This document shows positions 1-8,379 of a DNA stretch of 64,000 nt, piece by piece. The stretch is from Hymenobacter cellulosilyticus (GTDB lineage Bacteria; Bacteroidota; Bacteroidia; Cytophagales; Hymenobacteraceae): positions 2,222,501 to 2,286,500 of the forward strand of contig NZ_CP095046.1 of assembly GCF_022919215.1 (NCBI RefSeq). Reading direction: 5' to 3'. The notes under the pieces were generated by a model. It saw nothing but the letters and a program-made list of their open reading frames with translations, was not told the origin of the DNA and did not search any database. Both the position numbers and the translations under genes were made by a program. Within the stretch, counting starts at the first letter, position 1; the number at the start of each line of letters is the position of its first letter.

Positions 1-586
1 CCGGAGGAATGGAGGCTACTACGGCGTCGAGCAGCGGGATGATGCTGTCGGTCTTTACTTTCCAGTCGGTGCTCATCCAGCCCTGCTTCGAGGAGCCGTA
101 CAGGGTCACGAAGTCCAGCTGGTCTTCGTTGGCACCCAGGTTGAACATCAGGTCGAATACCTGCTCGTGCACCTCGTCGGGACGGCAGTTTTCCTTGTCG
201 ACTTTGTTTACTACCACGATGGGCTTCAGGCCCAGGTCAATGGCTTTGCCCAGCACGAAGCGGGTCTGGGGCATGGCGCCTTCGAAAGCATCGACCAGCA
301 GCAGTACGCCGTCGGCCATCTTCAGTACGCGCTCCACCTCACCACCGAAGTCGGCGTGACCAGGGGTGTCGATGATGTTGATTTTAACGTCCTTATAGCG
401 GACGGATACGTTCTTGGATACGATGGTGATACCCCGCTCGCGCTCCAGATCGTTGTTATCGAGGATCAGGTCGTCGAACTGCTGGTGTTCGTCGAACAGC
501 TTCGAGGCGTGAATAATCTTGTCCACGAGCGTAGTCTTGCCGTGGTCAACGTGCGCAATGATTGCGATATTCCGAATGTTCTGCAT
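1..586 (-). CDS. typA: Translational GTPase TypA/BipA, N-terminal part (runs off the window)
   Basis: Ribosome-associated GTPase of the EF-G-like superfamily, needed for growth under stress and for ribosome assembly in other bacteria. Only the first 195 or so codons are present; the rest lies beyond position 1. The GTP-binding motifs are all visible: G1 HVDHGKT (residues 12-18), switch I RGITI (about 51-55), G3 DTPGHADFGGEV, and G4 NKVD. The ATG at 586-584 starts the canonical MQNIRNIAIIAHVDHGKTTL-type N terminus. A -7 box lies just upstream at 606-613. The reading frame is intact throughout the visible part. Confidence 0.95.
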   Translation of the reverse strand, partial: MQNIRNIAIIAHVDHGKTTLVDKIIHASKLFDEHQQFDDLILDNNDLERERGITIVSKNVSVRYKDVKINIIDTPGHADFGGEVERVLKMADGVLLLVDAFEGAMPQTRFVLGKAIDLGLKPIVVVNKVDKENCRPDEVHEQVFDLMFNLGANEDQLDFVTLYGSSKQGWMSTDWKVKTDSIIPLLDAVVASIPP

Positions 587-605
587 ACAGATGGTTTTGC
601 GGGTG

Positions 606-613
606 CAAAGGTA
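606..613 (-). promoter_or_regulatory. Bacteroidota-type -7 box for typA
   Basis: Read on the minus strand the sequence is TACCTTTG, a full match to TAnnTTTG. It lies 20 bases before the typA ATG, so the predicted leader is about 14 bases. No TTTG element is seen at the ideal 19-20 base spacing. Confidence 0.5.
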
Positions 614-777
614 GGCATTTCTGTTGGCAAAAGCCCGAGTTATCAAAATGTTAGCTGATTCAGGCTGAAAGGCACGCCCTTACCTAAACCGAACCGAAGC
701 TCCGCCGCGTATGTTTCCTGCATCAGCAGCGGCTTTGTAGGCGCTGTTTGTGTAGTGTTCAACTTTTTCCTTTGCTC

Positions 778-1338
778 ATGCGCACCTCCTTTCTGGTTCT
801 GCTAATTTCTTCTCTAACGCTGAACTCCGCCTGCTCCCAAAAACGCCAGAATCTGGCCGCGGAGAAGCCTCAGGCCCCCACGCAGCCCACCGCTGCGGGC
901 CGGCAGTATCCGAAGGCCCAGCCCGTGTCGCACCGGCCCGACGAGTTTCCAGTGCGCAAGACCGATGCGCAGTGGAAGGCCCAGCTTACCCCGGCCCAGT
1001 ATTTTATTCTGCGCCAGCAGGGTACTGAGCAGGCGTTCAATAATAAATACTTCGACAACCACGAAAAAGGTTCGTACTACTGCGCCGCCGACCACAACCT
1101 GCTCTTCACCTCCGAGGCCAAGTTTGAGTCGGGCACGGGCTGGCCGAGCTTCTGGGCCCCGGCCACTGATAGCAGCCTGAAAGTAACTACCGACAACACC
1201 CACGGCATGAGTCGCGACGAGCTGGTGTGCGCCAAGTGCGGCGGCCACCTGGGCCACGTCTTCGACGACGGACCCAAGCCTACTGGCCTGCGCTACTGCA
1301 TGGACTCGGACGGAATGATTTTTGAAAAGGCCAAGTAA
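778..1338 (+). CDS. msrB: Peptide-methionine (R)-S-oxide reductase MsrB, lipoprotein form
   Basis: Repairs oxidised methionine (R-sulfoxide) in proteins. The 186-residue product has a lipoprotein signal with lipobox LNSAC (Cys19), so it should sit at the periplasmic face of a membrane, followed by a low-complexity linker and the MsrB domain (about 60-186). The catalytic cysteine is in RYCMDS near residue 174, and SGTGWPSFW and GHLGHVF are family hallmarks. The second zinc CxxC (CAKC) is intact, but the first reads CAAD, so one of four expected zinc ligands is replaced by Asp. An in-frame TTG at 748 could extend the product, but the ATG at 778 gives a clean signal peptide. A terminator follows at 1363. 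Confidence 0.92.
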   Translation: MRTSFLVLLISSLTLNSACSQKRQNLAAEKPQAPTQPTAAGRQYPKAQPVSHRPDEFPVRKTDAQWKAQLTPAQYFILRQQGTEQAFNNKYFDNHEKGSYYCAADHNLLFTSEAKFESGTGWPSFWAPATDSSLKVTTDNTHGMSRDELVCAKCGGHLGHVFDDGPKPTGLRYCMDSDGMIFEKAK

Positions 1339-1362
1339 AACTGCCCGATATTTGTGTTGCCA

Positions 1363-1394
1363 GGCAGCCCGCTGAAGTCCTTCGGCGGGCTGCC
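1363..1394 (+). terminator. Rho-independent terminator after msrB
   Basis: A 10-bp perfect stem (GGCAGCCCGC with GCGGGCTGCC) and a 12-base loop, followed by a short T-rich run, 25 bases after the msrB stop. Confidence 0.7.
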
Positions 1395-1463
1395 TTGTTG
1401 TAAGCCCGGCCCGTATTACAGTGCAACGGCTGTGGCTTTCGTCATCGTTTTCATTTTTAGTCT

Positions 1464-2264
1464 ATGACCACCGTCGATCCAATTCACACCTTGCAGCAGC
1501 AGCTGGCCTCGGCCCGGGAGCAGCTGGTGACCCACAACGTGTACCAGGGCATTCAGACCCTGGATGACCTGCGGGTGTTTATGCAGCATCACGTGTTTGC
1601 CGTGTGGGATTTTATGTCCCTGCTCAAGATTCTGCAGCGTGACCTGACCTGCGTGACGGTGCCGTGGGTACCGCGTGGCAATCCGGCCACCCGCCGCCTG
1701 ATCAACGAAATCGTGCTGGAAGAGGAAACCGACGTGGACCAGCACGGCCGGCCGGCCAGTCACTTTGAGATGTACCTTCGGGCCATGGAAGAGTGCGGCG
1801 CCGACACCCAGCCCATTCGCAAGCTCCTGGACGCGCTGTCGGTGGGAGAGTCGGTAGAAATGGCCTTGCTGCAAGCCAACGTGCCGTACGCGGTGCAGCA
1901 GTTCGTGCTCAGTACCTTCAACGTCATCAACACGGGCAAGTCGCACGTGGTGGCGGCGGCCTTCACCTTCGGGCGCGAAGACGTTATTCCCGACATGTTC
2001 CGCCACCTGGTAGCCGATCTGGGGACGCGCTTTCCGGGCCAGCTCGAAACCTTCATTTACTACCTCAACCGCCACATTCAGCTCGATGAGGAAGTGCACA
2101 CGCCCCTGGCCGAGCAGATGGTGCGCGAGCTGTGCGGCAGCACCGAGCAGAGCTGGGAAGAGTGCCGGGAAGTAGCCGCCCGCTGCATGCAGGCCCGGGT
2201 GGCCCTGTGGGACGGAATCCGGCAGGCCATGAGCGCCGCCGTGCCGGTTTCGACTGCAGGCTAA
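1464..2264 (+). CDS. DUF3050 domain protein, probable heme-oxygenase-like fold
   Basis: Product of 266 residues that matches the uncharacterised DUF3050 family along its full length. It is all-helical in character, with an acidic cluster EIVLEEETDVD (about 76-86), a HVVAAAFTFGRED segment (about 160-172), and HIQLDEEVHTPLA (about 200-212). The E...H...DxxxH-like arrangement recalls heme-oxygenase-like diiron proteins. That link is an inference from motif layout; no substrate can be named. The gene stands alone between two terminators. Confidence 0.75.
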   Translation: MTTVDPIHTLQQQLASAREQLVTHNVYQGIQTLDDLRVFMQHHVFAVWDFMSLLKILQRDLTCVTVPWVPRGNPATRRLINEIVLEEETDVDQHGRPASHFEMYLRAMEECGADTQPIRKLLDALSVGESVEMALLQANVPYAVQQFVLSTFNVINTGKSHVVAAAFTFGREDVIPDMFRHLVADLGTRFPGQLETFIYYLNRHIQLDEEVHTPLAEQMVRELCGSTEQSWEECREVAARCMQARVALWDGIRQAMSAAVPVSTAG

Positions 2265-2292
2265 CTAACTCGTCTTTCTGCGCGTTGTAAGA

Positions 2293-2316
2293 GGGCAGCT
2301 CATACCAGAGCTGCCC
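2293..2316 (+). terminator. Hairpin after the DUF3050 gene
   Basis: An 8-bp stem (GGGCAGCT with AGCTGCCC) and an 8-base loop, followed by a T-containing tail. It ends only 14 bases before the next start codon, so it could also sit in that gene's leader. Confidence 0.55.
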
Positions 2317-2330
2317 TAACTTTTACAACC

Positions 2331-2687
2331 ATGTCGTATCAATCTATATACACTGCGGGCCGCATCTGCCTGCTGACGGGGGCTGCCTGGCTCACGGCCT
2401 GCACGGCCAGTCAGGAAAGCAGCGCCGAAGTGGACCGGGCCCCGCTGCCCAGCACTATTCGCACCGATGCCGACCGCCAAGCTGCCTACAATAGCAACGC
2501 CGGCTACGGCGGCTCGGCCCCGGATGCCACCCCGGGCCGGGTCGATATTCGGGAGCAGGCGGCCCGCTCCAACGCCCGGCAGCGGGTGGAAAACGTGAAT
2601 ACCAACGACCCCAACAACACCTCCACCGAAACCCGCCTGCGCCGCCTCGATGGAGCCCCGGTAGATACGGTGCGCCGCCTGCCCTAA
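2331..2687 (+). CDS. Small hypothetical lipoprotein
   Basis: No family recognised. The 118-residue product has a signal peptide ending in the lipobox LTACT (Cys at about residue 24). It is followed by a hydrophilic region rich in Asp, Arg, Asn and Ala with no further membrane segment. It is probably a small membrane-anchored periplasmic or outer-membrane lipoprotein. A GC-rich hairpin follows the stop. Confidence 0.7.
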   Translation: MSYQSIYTAGRICLLTGAAWLTACTASQESSAEVDRAPLPSTIRTDADRQAAYNSNAGYGGSAPDATPGRVDIREQAARSNARQRVENVNTNDPNNTSTETRLRRLDGAPVDTVRRLP

Positions 2688-2693
2688 ACCACG

Positions 2694-2727
2694 CCGGGCC
2701 GGCTCTCCTGCAAGAGAACCGGCCCGG
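2694..2727. terminator. GC-rich hairpin between convergent genes
   Basis: A 9-bp perfect stem (CCGGGCCGG with CCGGCCCGG) between the lipoprotein gene and the convergent basic-protein gene. It could end transcription from both sides. Confidence 0.6.
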
Positions 2728-2758
2728 TGGTAAAAATCAGCCAAAAAACGCGTTGTCG

Positions 2759-3346
2759 TTAGCTGTTCGACGCTTCGTTGTCTCCGCCAGCCTCGGCGTT
2801 ATCCGTTGTGGGGGCGGCAGCCTTTCGGTCACGGCGCGGGGCGCTGCCGGCTGCGGGGCGCGACCGGCGGGGTGCCGGAGCTGCAGCCGCCGGGCGGGAG
2901 TTGCCGCCGGCTGCCGACCGATTGCGCTGTGCCGCTGGCTTCGTGTCAACGGCAGTGCCAGTAGGGGCTAGTGTGGAAATGCTATCGGAGCCAGCTACCG
3001 AGGCTGCCCCGTCATAGTGCCGCACGATGTTGTGCAAAGCTTCCTCAAACATGCGCTCAGTATCAACGTCTAAGCGCTTGGTGGCATCTTTTACTACTTC
3101 TTTGAGCTTGGCTTTCGTTTCTTTGCGGATGCGGTCTACCACTTCCTTCATGCGCAGATCCAGCTCTTTTTGCAGCTGCTTGGCAGCAGCCTTCAGCGAC
3201 TTTTTCTGACTGGCTTTCTTTTCGGAGCGCTTGTCGACCAGGGAACTGGAGGCGCGGGCGGCAGCTTTATCAGCTTTGCGCTGCGCTTTTTGTTCTGGAT
3301 CTTTTTTAGCCTTTTTCTCAGGCTGATCCGGAGCAGATTTTTTCAT
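2759..3346 (-). CDS. Lys/Ala/Arg-rich basic protein, function unknown
   Basis: Not assigned to a named family. The 195-residue product begins at the ATG at 3346-3344; an upstream in-frame extension to 3466 exists but runs through the promoter. It has three parts: a Lys/Ala/Asp-rich N terminus (1-60); a probable coiled coil (about 60-110) rich in KELxxRMKEVVDRIRKETK-like heptads; and a disordered C terminus with Arg/Pro/Ala patches and an acidic tail. The tail composition resembles bacterial histone-H1-like DNA-binding proteins, but this is compositional similarity only. It diverges from metG. Confidence 0.65.
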   Translation of the reverse strand: MKKSAPDQPEKKAKKDPEQKAQRKADKAAARASSSLVDKRSEKKASQKKSLKAAAKQLQKELDLRMKEVVDRIRKETKAKLKEVVKDATKRLDVDTERMFEEALHNIVRHYDGAASVAGSDSISTLAPTGTAVDTKPAAQRNRSAAGGNSRPAAAAPAPRRSRPAAGSAPRRDRKAAAPTTDNAEAGGDNEASNS

Positions 3347-3411
3347 GGGCGGAGGGGATAAATTGAAGGGGCTGACACAAATGCAGCGTCTCGTAACGTT
3401 ACCGTTCGGCC

Positions 3412-3419
3412 CAAATATA
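3412..3419 (-). promoter_or_regulatory. -7 box for the basic-protein gene
   Basis: The minus strand reads TATATTTG, matching TAnnTTTG, 66 bases upstream of the ATG at 3346. No clear -33 TTTG is seen. Confidence 0.45.
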
Positions 3420-3562
3420 GACCTATTTACCTGTTGGGCTATGTTAAGGTTTTGAACCACCGCCAATCCTTCGAAAACCTTGTTTCTTTGTGCCTATATA
3501 AGCGAATAAGTCCTCTAAATCTTCGCTTCTTCTCTCACTGAATTTCTGTTTTTTCTTTGCGT

Positions 3563-5608
3563 ATGCAATCTGATCCTCAACGCTATACCGTCACGGCTGC
3601 GCTGCCTTATGCCAATGGCCCCGTGCATATCGGGCATTTGGCCGGCGTGTATTTACCGGCGGATATTTACGTTCGTTATCTGCGCTCCGCAGGTCGTGAC
3701 GTCAAGTTTATTTGCGGCTCCGACGAGCACGGCGTACCCATCACAATTCGGGCTCAAAAAGAAGGCGTAACGCCCCAGCAAGTCGTAGATAAATACCACG
3801 CTATAATTCGGGATTCCTTCGCCGAATTTGGCGTGTCGTTCGATATTTATTCGCGCACTTCTTCCCAAACGCACAGCGAAGTAGCCAGCGGCTTTTTCAA
3901 AAAGCTGTATGAGGAAGGCAAATTCATCGAGCAGACCTCGCAGCAGTATTTCGACGAAAAAGCCGAGCAGTTTTTGGCCGACCGCTACATCGTAGGCACC
4001 TGCCCCAACTGCGGTAACGAAAACGCCTACGGTGACCAGTGTGAAAAATGTGGCTCGTCCTTGAGCCCCACCGAATTGATTTCGCCCCGCAGCATGCTCA
4101 GCGGCAACCAGCCCGTGCTGCGCGAAACCAAGCACTGGTACCTGCCCCTCGACCAGTACGAGCCCTGGCTGCGCGAGTGGATTGTGGAAGGCCACAAGTC
4201 CGACTGGAAAACCAACGTGTACGGGCAGTGCAAATCCTGGATTGACCAGGGCCTGCAGCCCCGCGCCGTCACCCGCGACCTGGACTGGGGCGTGCCCGTG
4301 CCCGTAGAAGGTGCCGAAGGCAAAGTGCTCTACGTGTGGTTTGATGCACCCATCGGCTACATTTCCGCTACCAAAGATCTGCTGCCCGATACCTGGGAAA
4401 CCTACTGGAAAGACAGCGGCAGCAAGCTGGTGCACTTCATCGGCAAGGACAACATCGTGTTCCACTGCATTATCTTCCCGGCGATGCTCAAGGCCCACGG
4501 CGACTATATCCTGCCCGATAACGTGCCTGCCAACGAGTTTCTGAACCTGGAAGGCGACAAAATAAGTACGTCCCGCAACTGGGCCGTGTGGCTGCACGAG
4601 TACCTGCTGGATTTCCCCGGCAAGGCCGATGTGCTGCGCTACGCCCTGTGTGCCAACGCCCCCGAAACCAAGGACAACGACTTTACCTGGAAAGACTTTC
4701 AAGCCCGCAACAACAACGAGCTGGTGGCCAACCTGGGCAACTTCGTGAACCGGGCCGTGGTGCTTACCCACAAGTTCTTCGCCGGCAAAGTGCCTACTAT
4801 TAGCGGCGAATTGCAGCCCATTGACCTGGAAGCCCTGGCCCAATTGGCCGAGTTTCCGCAGCGCATCGGGGAGCTGATTGACAATTACCGTTTCCGCGAC
4901 GCCCTGGGCGAGCTGATGAACCTGACCCGCGTCGGTAATAAATACCTGGCCGAAACCGAGCCCTGGAAGCTGATCAAAACCGACGAGGCTCGCACCGGTA
5001 CCGTGCTGCACGTAGCCCTGCAGATTGCCGCCGGCCTGGTTACGCTTATGGAGCCCTTCCTACCTGCCTCCGCTGAGAAGCTGGGCGAAATGCTGCGGGT
5101 AGAAAAAGGCAGCTGGCAAACTGCCGGCCGTCCCAACACACTGACGGCCGGTCACGAAATTGGGGCCGCCGCCCTGCTCTTCGACAAAATCGAAGATGCC
5201 ACCGTGGAAGCTCAGGTGCAGAAGCTGCTCGATACCAAGAAAGCCAACGAGCTGGCCAACGCCGTAGCTGAGCCCGCCAAAGAAGACGTCAGCTTCGACG
5301 AGTTTGGCCGGATGGATCTGCGCGTAGGCACGGTGGTAGCCGCCGAGAAAGTAGCCAAAACCAAAAAGCTGCTCAAGCTCACCGTCGATACCGGCCTCGA
5401 CCAGCGCACCATCGTCAGCGGCATTGCTGAGCACTTCATCCCCGAGGCCCTAATTGGCCAGCAGATCTTGGTGCTGCTCAACCTGGCCCCGCGCGAAATC
5501 AAAGGCATACAGAGTCAGGGCATGCTGCTGCTGGCCGAAAATGCCGATGGTTCTTTACAACTCATGCAGCCCGGCCAGCACGTGCGCCCCGGCAGCCACG
5601 TCGCATAA
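3563..5608 (+). CDS. metG: Methionyl-tRNA synthetase
   Basis: Charges tRNA-Met in the cytoplasm. The 681-residue product has the class I signature HIGH at residues 22-25 and a KMSKS-loop equivalent KISTSRN at about 334-340. A zinc knuckle with two CxxC pairs (CPNC and CEKC) lies around residues 150-170. The C-terminal EMAPII-like tRNA-binding domain starts near residue 575 ([13 protein letters not shown]), as in long MetG forms. The ATG at 3563 is preferred over a TTG two codons upstream. A MITE-like repeat follows directly downstream. Confidence 0.97.
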   Translation: MQSDPQRYTVTAALPYANGPVHIGHLAGVYLPADIYVRYLRSAGRDVKFICGSDEHGVPITIRAQKEGVTPQQVVDKYHAIIRDSFAEFGVSFDIYSRTSSQTHSEVASGFFKKLYEEGKFIEQTSQQYFDEKAEQFLADRYIVGTCPNCGNENAYGDQCEKCGSSLSPTELISPRSMLSGNQPVLRETKHWYLPLDQYEPWLREWIVEGHKSDWKTNVYGQCKSWIDQGLQPRAVTRDLDWGVPVPVEGAEGKVLYVWFDAPIGYISATKDLLPDTWETYWKDSGSKLVHFIGKDNIVFHCIIFPAMLKAHGDYILPDNVPANEFLNLEGDKISTSRNWAVWLHEYLLDFPGKADVLRYALCANAPETKDNDFTWKDFQARNNNELVANLGNFVNRAVVLTHKFFAGKVPTISGELQPIDLEALAQLAEFPQRIGELIDNYRFRDALGELMNLTRVGNKYLAETEPWKLIKTDEARTGTVLHVALQIAAGLVTLMEPFLPASAEKLGEMLRVEKGSWQTAGRPNTLTAGHEIGAAALLFDKIEDATVEAQVQKLLDTKKANELANAVAEPAKEDVSFDEFGRMDLRVGTVVAAEKVAKTKKLLKLTVDTGLDQRTIVSGIAEHFIPEALIGQQILVLLNLAPREIKGIQSQGMLLLAENADGSLQLMQPGQHVRPGSHVA

Positions 5609-5634
5609 TGTAAGCTTTGGTCCTTCCATAGAAA

Positions 5635-5800
5635 CGTGTCATTGCGAGGCGAAGCCGAAGCAATCCGTCCTCTGAAGAGTGCTGAGCATCCTGAAGTGAA
5701 AAGCCCCTTTCTACGGCGTGTAGGAAGGGGCTTTCTGGTAAAAAACGTTTGTCACTAGCAGAGGACGGATTGCTTCGTCGTGCCTCCTCGCAATGACACG
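5635..5800. repeat. MITE-like element, copy A (inverted relative to copies at 24.7 and 28.8 kb)
   Basis: Two arms of about 40 bases (5635-5674 and 5759-5800) are imperfect inverted repeats that carry GTCATTGCGAGG at the outer ends and CAATCCGTCCTCTG inward. Between them is an internal hairpin, AAGCCCCTT (5701-5709) with AAGGGGCTT (5725-5733). The core is related to the cores of the copies at 24662 and 28801 when reverse-complemented. It has no open frame of note and lies between the convergent ends of metG and pth. Confidence 0.85.
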
Positions 5801-5807
5801 AGAATTA

Positions 5808-5842
5808 GCACATCAGCACATTCAACCACATTCGCACATTAC
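5808..5842. repeat. Short tandem CACATT-type repeat
   Basis: Four spaced copies of CACAT(T) follow the MITE-like element and run into the pth stop codon. The same unit forms one arm of the long palindrome between atpD and atpC (11269-11360). Confidence 0.5.
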
Positions 5843-6402
5843 CGAGTGTTGACCACGTTCATCGTGCGCTCCAGGCCGATAGTGGCGAAGGACAAGATGG
5901 CGTCGGCGGCTTTTTCAATGTGGAGCGCCAGATCAATCTTCTCGTCGGCTGAGAAGGGGTTCAGCACATAATCCACCTGCCGGCCCTTAGGGAAATTGGC
6001 GTCCACACCGAAGCGCAGGCGGGCGTATTCATCCGTGCCTAGCGTTTCCTGAATGTGCTTCAGGCCGTTGTGTCCGCCGGCCGAGCCTTTACCTTTCAGG
6101 CGCAGCTTGCCGTAGGGGAGGGCCAGGTCGTCGGTGACGACCACCATGTTTTCCTTCGGGATTTTCTCGCTCGTTAGGTAGTGCAGGGCCGCTTTGCCAC
6201 TCAGATTCATGTAGGTGGTAGGCTTCACCAGCACCAGCGTTTTGCCCTTGTGCTTGATTTCGGTGACGAAGGCGTGGCGCTTGAGCTCAAACCTGGCGTC
6301 GTGCTTGGCGGCCAGATAGTCGGCCACCATAAAGCCGATGTTGTGGCGGGTGTCGGCGTATTCGGGCCCGATGTTGCCCAGGGCCATAACGAGAAACTTC
6401 AT
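5839..6402 (-). CDS. pth: Peptidyl-tRNA hydrolase
   Basis: Releases peptides from peptidyl-tRNA that has dropped off the ribosome. The 187-residue length is typical of bacterial Pth. Asn10 (GNIGPEY), catalytic His20 (DTRHNIGF) and the VVTDDLALPYGKLRLK block with GSAGGHNGL are present, giving the expected N10/H20/D93-type site. It lies 88 bases downstream of rplY on the same strand, the usual rplY-pth pairing, and is probably cotranscribed with it. Confidence 0.97.
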   Translation of the reverse strand: MKFLVMALGNIGPEYADTRHNIGFMVADYLAAKHDARFELKRHAFVTEIKHKGKTLVLVKPTTYMNLSGKAALHYLTSEKIPKENMVVVTDDLALPYGKLRLKGKGSAGGHNGLKHIQETLGTDEYARLRFGVDANFPKGRQVDYVLNPFSADEKIDLALHIEKAADAILSFATIGLERTMNVVNTR

Positions 6403-6490
6403 AAGGCGAAATACGGGGTTTTAACGCAAGAAATCCTGCCCCGCCGAAGCAGGACAGGATTTCTGTTGGTTTCCGCAGGGCGGAGAGATA

Positions 6491-7066
6491 TTAACGGTCG
6501 CCGCCGGCCATCTGGCCTTTCAGCGCACGTGGGATGGTTACGGTAGCAATCGGAGCCGCGCCGTTGGTCAGGATGGTGTAGTTCTGAGCTTCCACCTTGC
6601 TAACCTTAATCGACTTGCCCAGCTCGAGGTCCGAGATGTTTACTTCTACGAAGTCGGGCAGGTTTTCGGGCAGAGCCTTTACCTTCAGCTTACGCAGCTT
6701 GCTCACCAGCTTACCACCGGCCAGTACGCCGGGCGAAACGCCCACGAACTTCACGGGAATTTCCATCTTCACTTCCTTGCCGGGCTGCAGCAACAGGAAG
6801 TCAACGTGCAGCAGCATTTCGTTCACGGGGTGGAACTGAGCATCCTGCACGATGGCGCGGTATACAGTGCCCTCTACGTTCACGTCTACAACGTGTACTT
6901 CGGGGGTGTACAGCAATTCGCGGAAGAGGATGGCCGGAGCCGAGAAGTGCACTTGCTCTTCGCCACCGTACAATACGCACGGAACATACGAGTCAAGACG
7001 CAGTGCTTTCGCATCCTTCTTACCGAGATTCGCTCTTTTAAACCCTACAATCTCGAGGCTTTTCAT
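6491..7066 (-). CDS. rplY: 50S ribosomal protein L25, long Ctc form
   Basis: 5S rRNA-binding ribosomal protein. The 191-residue product has the L25 beta-barrel domain (about 1-90) followed by the TL5/Ctc C-terminal domain (about 95-180), including the VEVNISDLELGKSIKV signature. The ATG at 7066 gives the normal MKSLEIVGFKRANLG start; an upstream in-frame codon at 7162 would run through the promoter. It precedes pth in the same transcript. Confidence 0.95.
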   Translation of the reverse strand: MKSLEIVGFKRANLGKKDAKALRLDSYVPCVLYGGEEQVHFSAPAILFRELLYTPEVHVVDVNVEGTVYRAIVQDAQFHPVNEMLLHVDFLLLQPGKEVKMEIPVKFVGVSPGVLAGGKLVSKLRKLKVKALPENLPDFVEVNISDLELGKSIKVSKVEAQNYTILTNGAAPIATVTIPRALKGQMAGGDR

Positions 7067-7137
7067 AAGCTTGTGTTTTTGAGAAAAAGTAAATTGTGTT
7101 TTCCCGGCCAAGCTGACAATCAGCCCAAAACGGGCCG

Positions 7138-7145
7138 CAAAGATA
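7138..7145 (-). promoter_or_regulatory. -7 box for rplY-pth
   Basis: The minus strand reads TATCTTTG, a consensus TAnnTTTG, 72 bases before the rplY ATG. Confidence 0.55.
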
Positions 7146-7210
7146 GGCGGACTATCCGACAATTAAAACTCGCTCTCAGCTTTGTCGGGATAGGGTAGGG
7201 CAAAACCAAC

Positions 7211-8275
7211 CTATTTGGCGGCAGTACCGGCCATCTGCTGTTGCACCAGCTGCTCGGCCTGCTGCCGGTCCTGCAGCACGCGCAGATACGCCACGGCCGG
7301 CCGCATCTGGCAGGTGTAGGCTGCCTTGCGGGCGTAGTCGATTGCCTCGGGCAGGCGGTTGTTCATTTCCTCGTACACCGCCAGATTATAAAAGGCCCGG
7401 CCTGCTACTACGTGGTTGAGGTTGCGGGCAGCCTGCTGCCAGCGGGCCGCGGCCTGGCTCCAGTCGGTGGCCTGCACGCACTGCCGGGCTTGCTGCATGT
7501 GCGCATTCTTCTTGGCGCGGGTGTAAATATTGCGCGACAACGGCACGTAAGACGGCGCAATCCGGCGGGCATACTGGTCGCCGACCCGTAGGGCCACTTC
7601 CCGGATGCAGCGCTCCGGGGCGGGCAAGCCGGCCAGCGCAGCTTGGTAAGTGGCGCCCTCGCTGGTCCAGCCCAAATGGTCTTCCTGCCGGGCCTGATCG
7701 ACTACTATTCCCTCGGGGCCGTAGGTGCGGAATCCGGACACAATGCGCATGTCCATGTGCACCACCGTCACCAGTACTTTGCGGTCGGGCTTGTCTTTCT
7801 CCTTAATAACCCGCTCTTCCTGGCGCTTCTGCAGCTGCATGTCGGAGTCGAAGGCTTCGAGCACCACCAGCCCATCGACCTGCGAGGTGCGGCAGACCTT
7901 GCGGACGTAGTCAGGAGCCATGGGGGGCAGGAAAAACTCGCGTGTGCGGCCCACGAGCTGCAGGTTGGCCGGAGTCACGCGGAAACGCGGGCTGTTGCGC
8001 ATCAGAGCCTCGCCGGTACTCAGTACGCAGGCTTCCGCCCCGGCCCGGTCTACCATCGGGCCTTCCCCCGTGAAAATACCCTCCATTACGTCGAAGAACT
8101 TGTCGCGGCGGCTGTCGGGCAGAATGCGGTTGGCGGTAGCAATGCGCTGCAGGGCGGGAGGCATGGGTACCGAGGCCGGAGCCAGTGCCTCCAGGTGAAC
8201 GGTCGTGGTGCAGCTGCTGGCTAGGCCCAGGATGACCATGCTGGCCCAGGCAAAACGGAGTAGAGAATAATTCAT
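7211..8275 (-). CDS. DUF6340 family lipoprotein
   Basis: The 354-residue product has a lipoprotein signal (LASSC, Cys22). The central domain matches the Bacteroidota DUF6340 family: VDGLVVLEAFDSD, a TVVHMDMRIVSGFRTYGP stretch and DQYARRIAPSYVPLSRNIY. The C-terminal third has paired helices suggestive of TPR-like repeats (WSQAAARWQQAARNLN, RAFYNLAVYEEMNNRLPEAIDYARKA). No catalytic site is visible and the function is unknown. It sits downstream of prs, separated by a terminator, so it is probably an independent transcript. Confidence 0.75.
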   Translation of the reverse strand: MNYSLLRFAWASMVILGLASSCTTTVHLEALAPASVPMPPALQRIATANRILPDSRRDKFFDVMEGIFTGEGPMVDRAGAEACVLSTGEALMRNSPRFRVTPANLQLVGRTREFFLPPMAPDYVRKVCRTSQVDGLVVLEAFDSDMQLQKRQEERVIKEKDKPDRKVLVTVVHMDMRIVSGFRTYGPEGIVVDQARQEDHLGWTSEGATYQAALAGLPAPERCIREVALRVGDQYARRIAPSYVPLSRNIYTRAKKNAHMQQARQCVQATDWSQAAARWQQAARNLNHVVAGRAFYNLAVYEEMNNRLPEAIDYARKAAYTCQMRPAVAYLRVLQDRQQAEQLVQQQMAGTAAK

Positions 8276-8296
8276 AGTCAGAAAAATAAAAACGGA

Positions 8297-8326
8297 AAGA
8301 GGGGAACCTTTCAGCTCCCCTCTTCA
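8297..8326 (-). terminator. Terminator after prs
   Basis: On the minus strand a stem of about 10 bp (AAGAGGGGA with TCCCCTCTT) is followed by a T-rich tract. It is placed between the prs stop and the DUF6340 start. Confidence 0.7.
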
Positions 8327-8379
8327 ACACCGTGCCAAAATTGGCTCTGACTACTATACAACCCAGCCTGAGCTGGTGG

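Noticed and set aside
3653..5011. 452-codon open frame antisense to metG
   Set aside because: It lies wholly inside an intact essential gene, has no recognisable domain, and long antisense frames are expected in GC-rich coding DNA.
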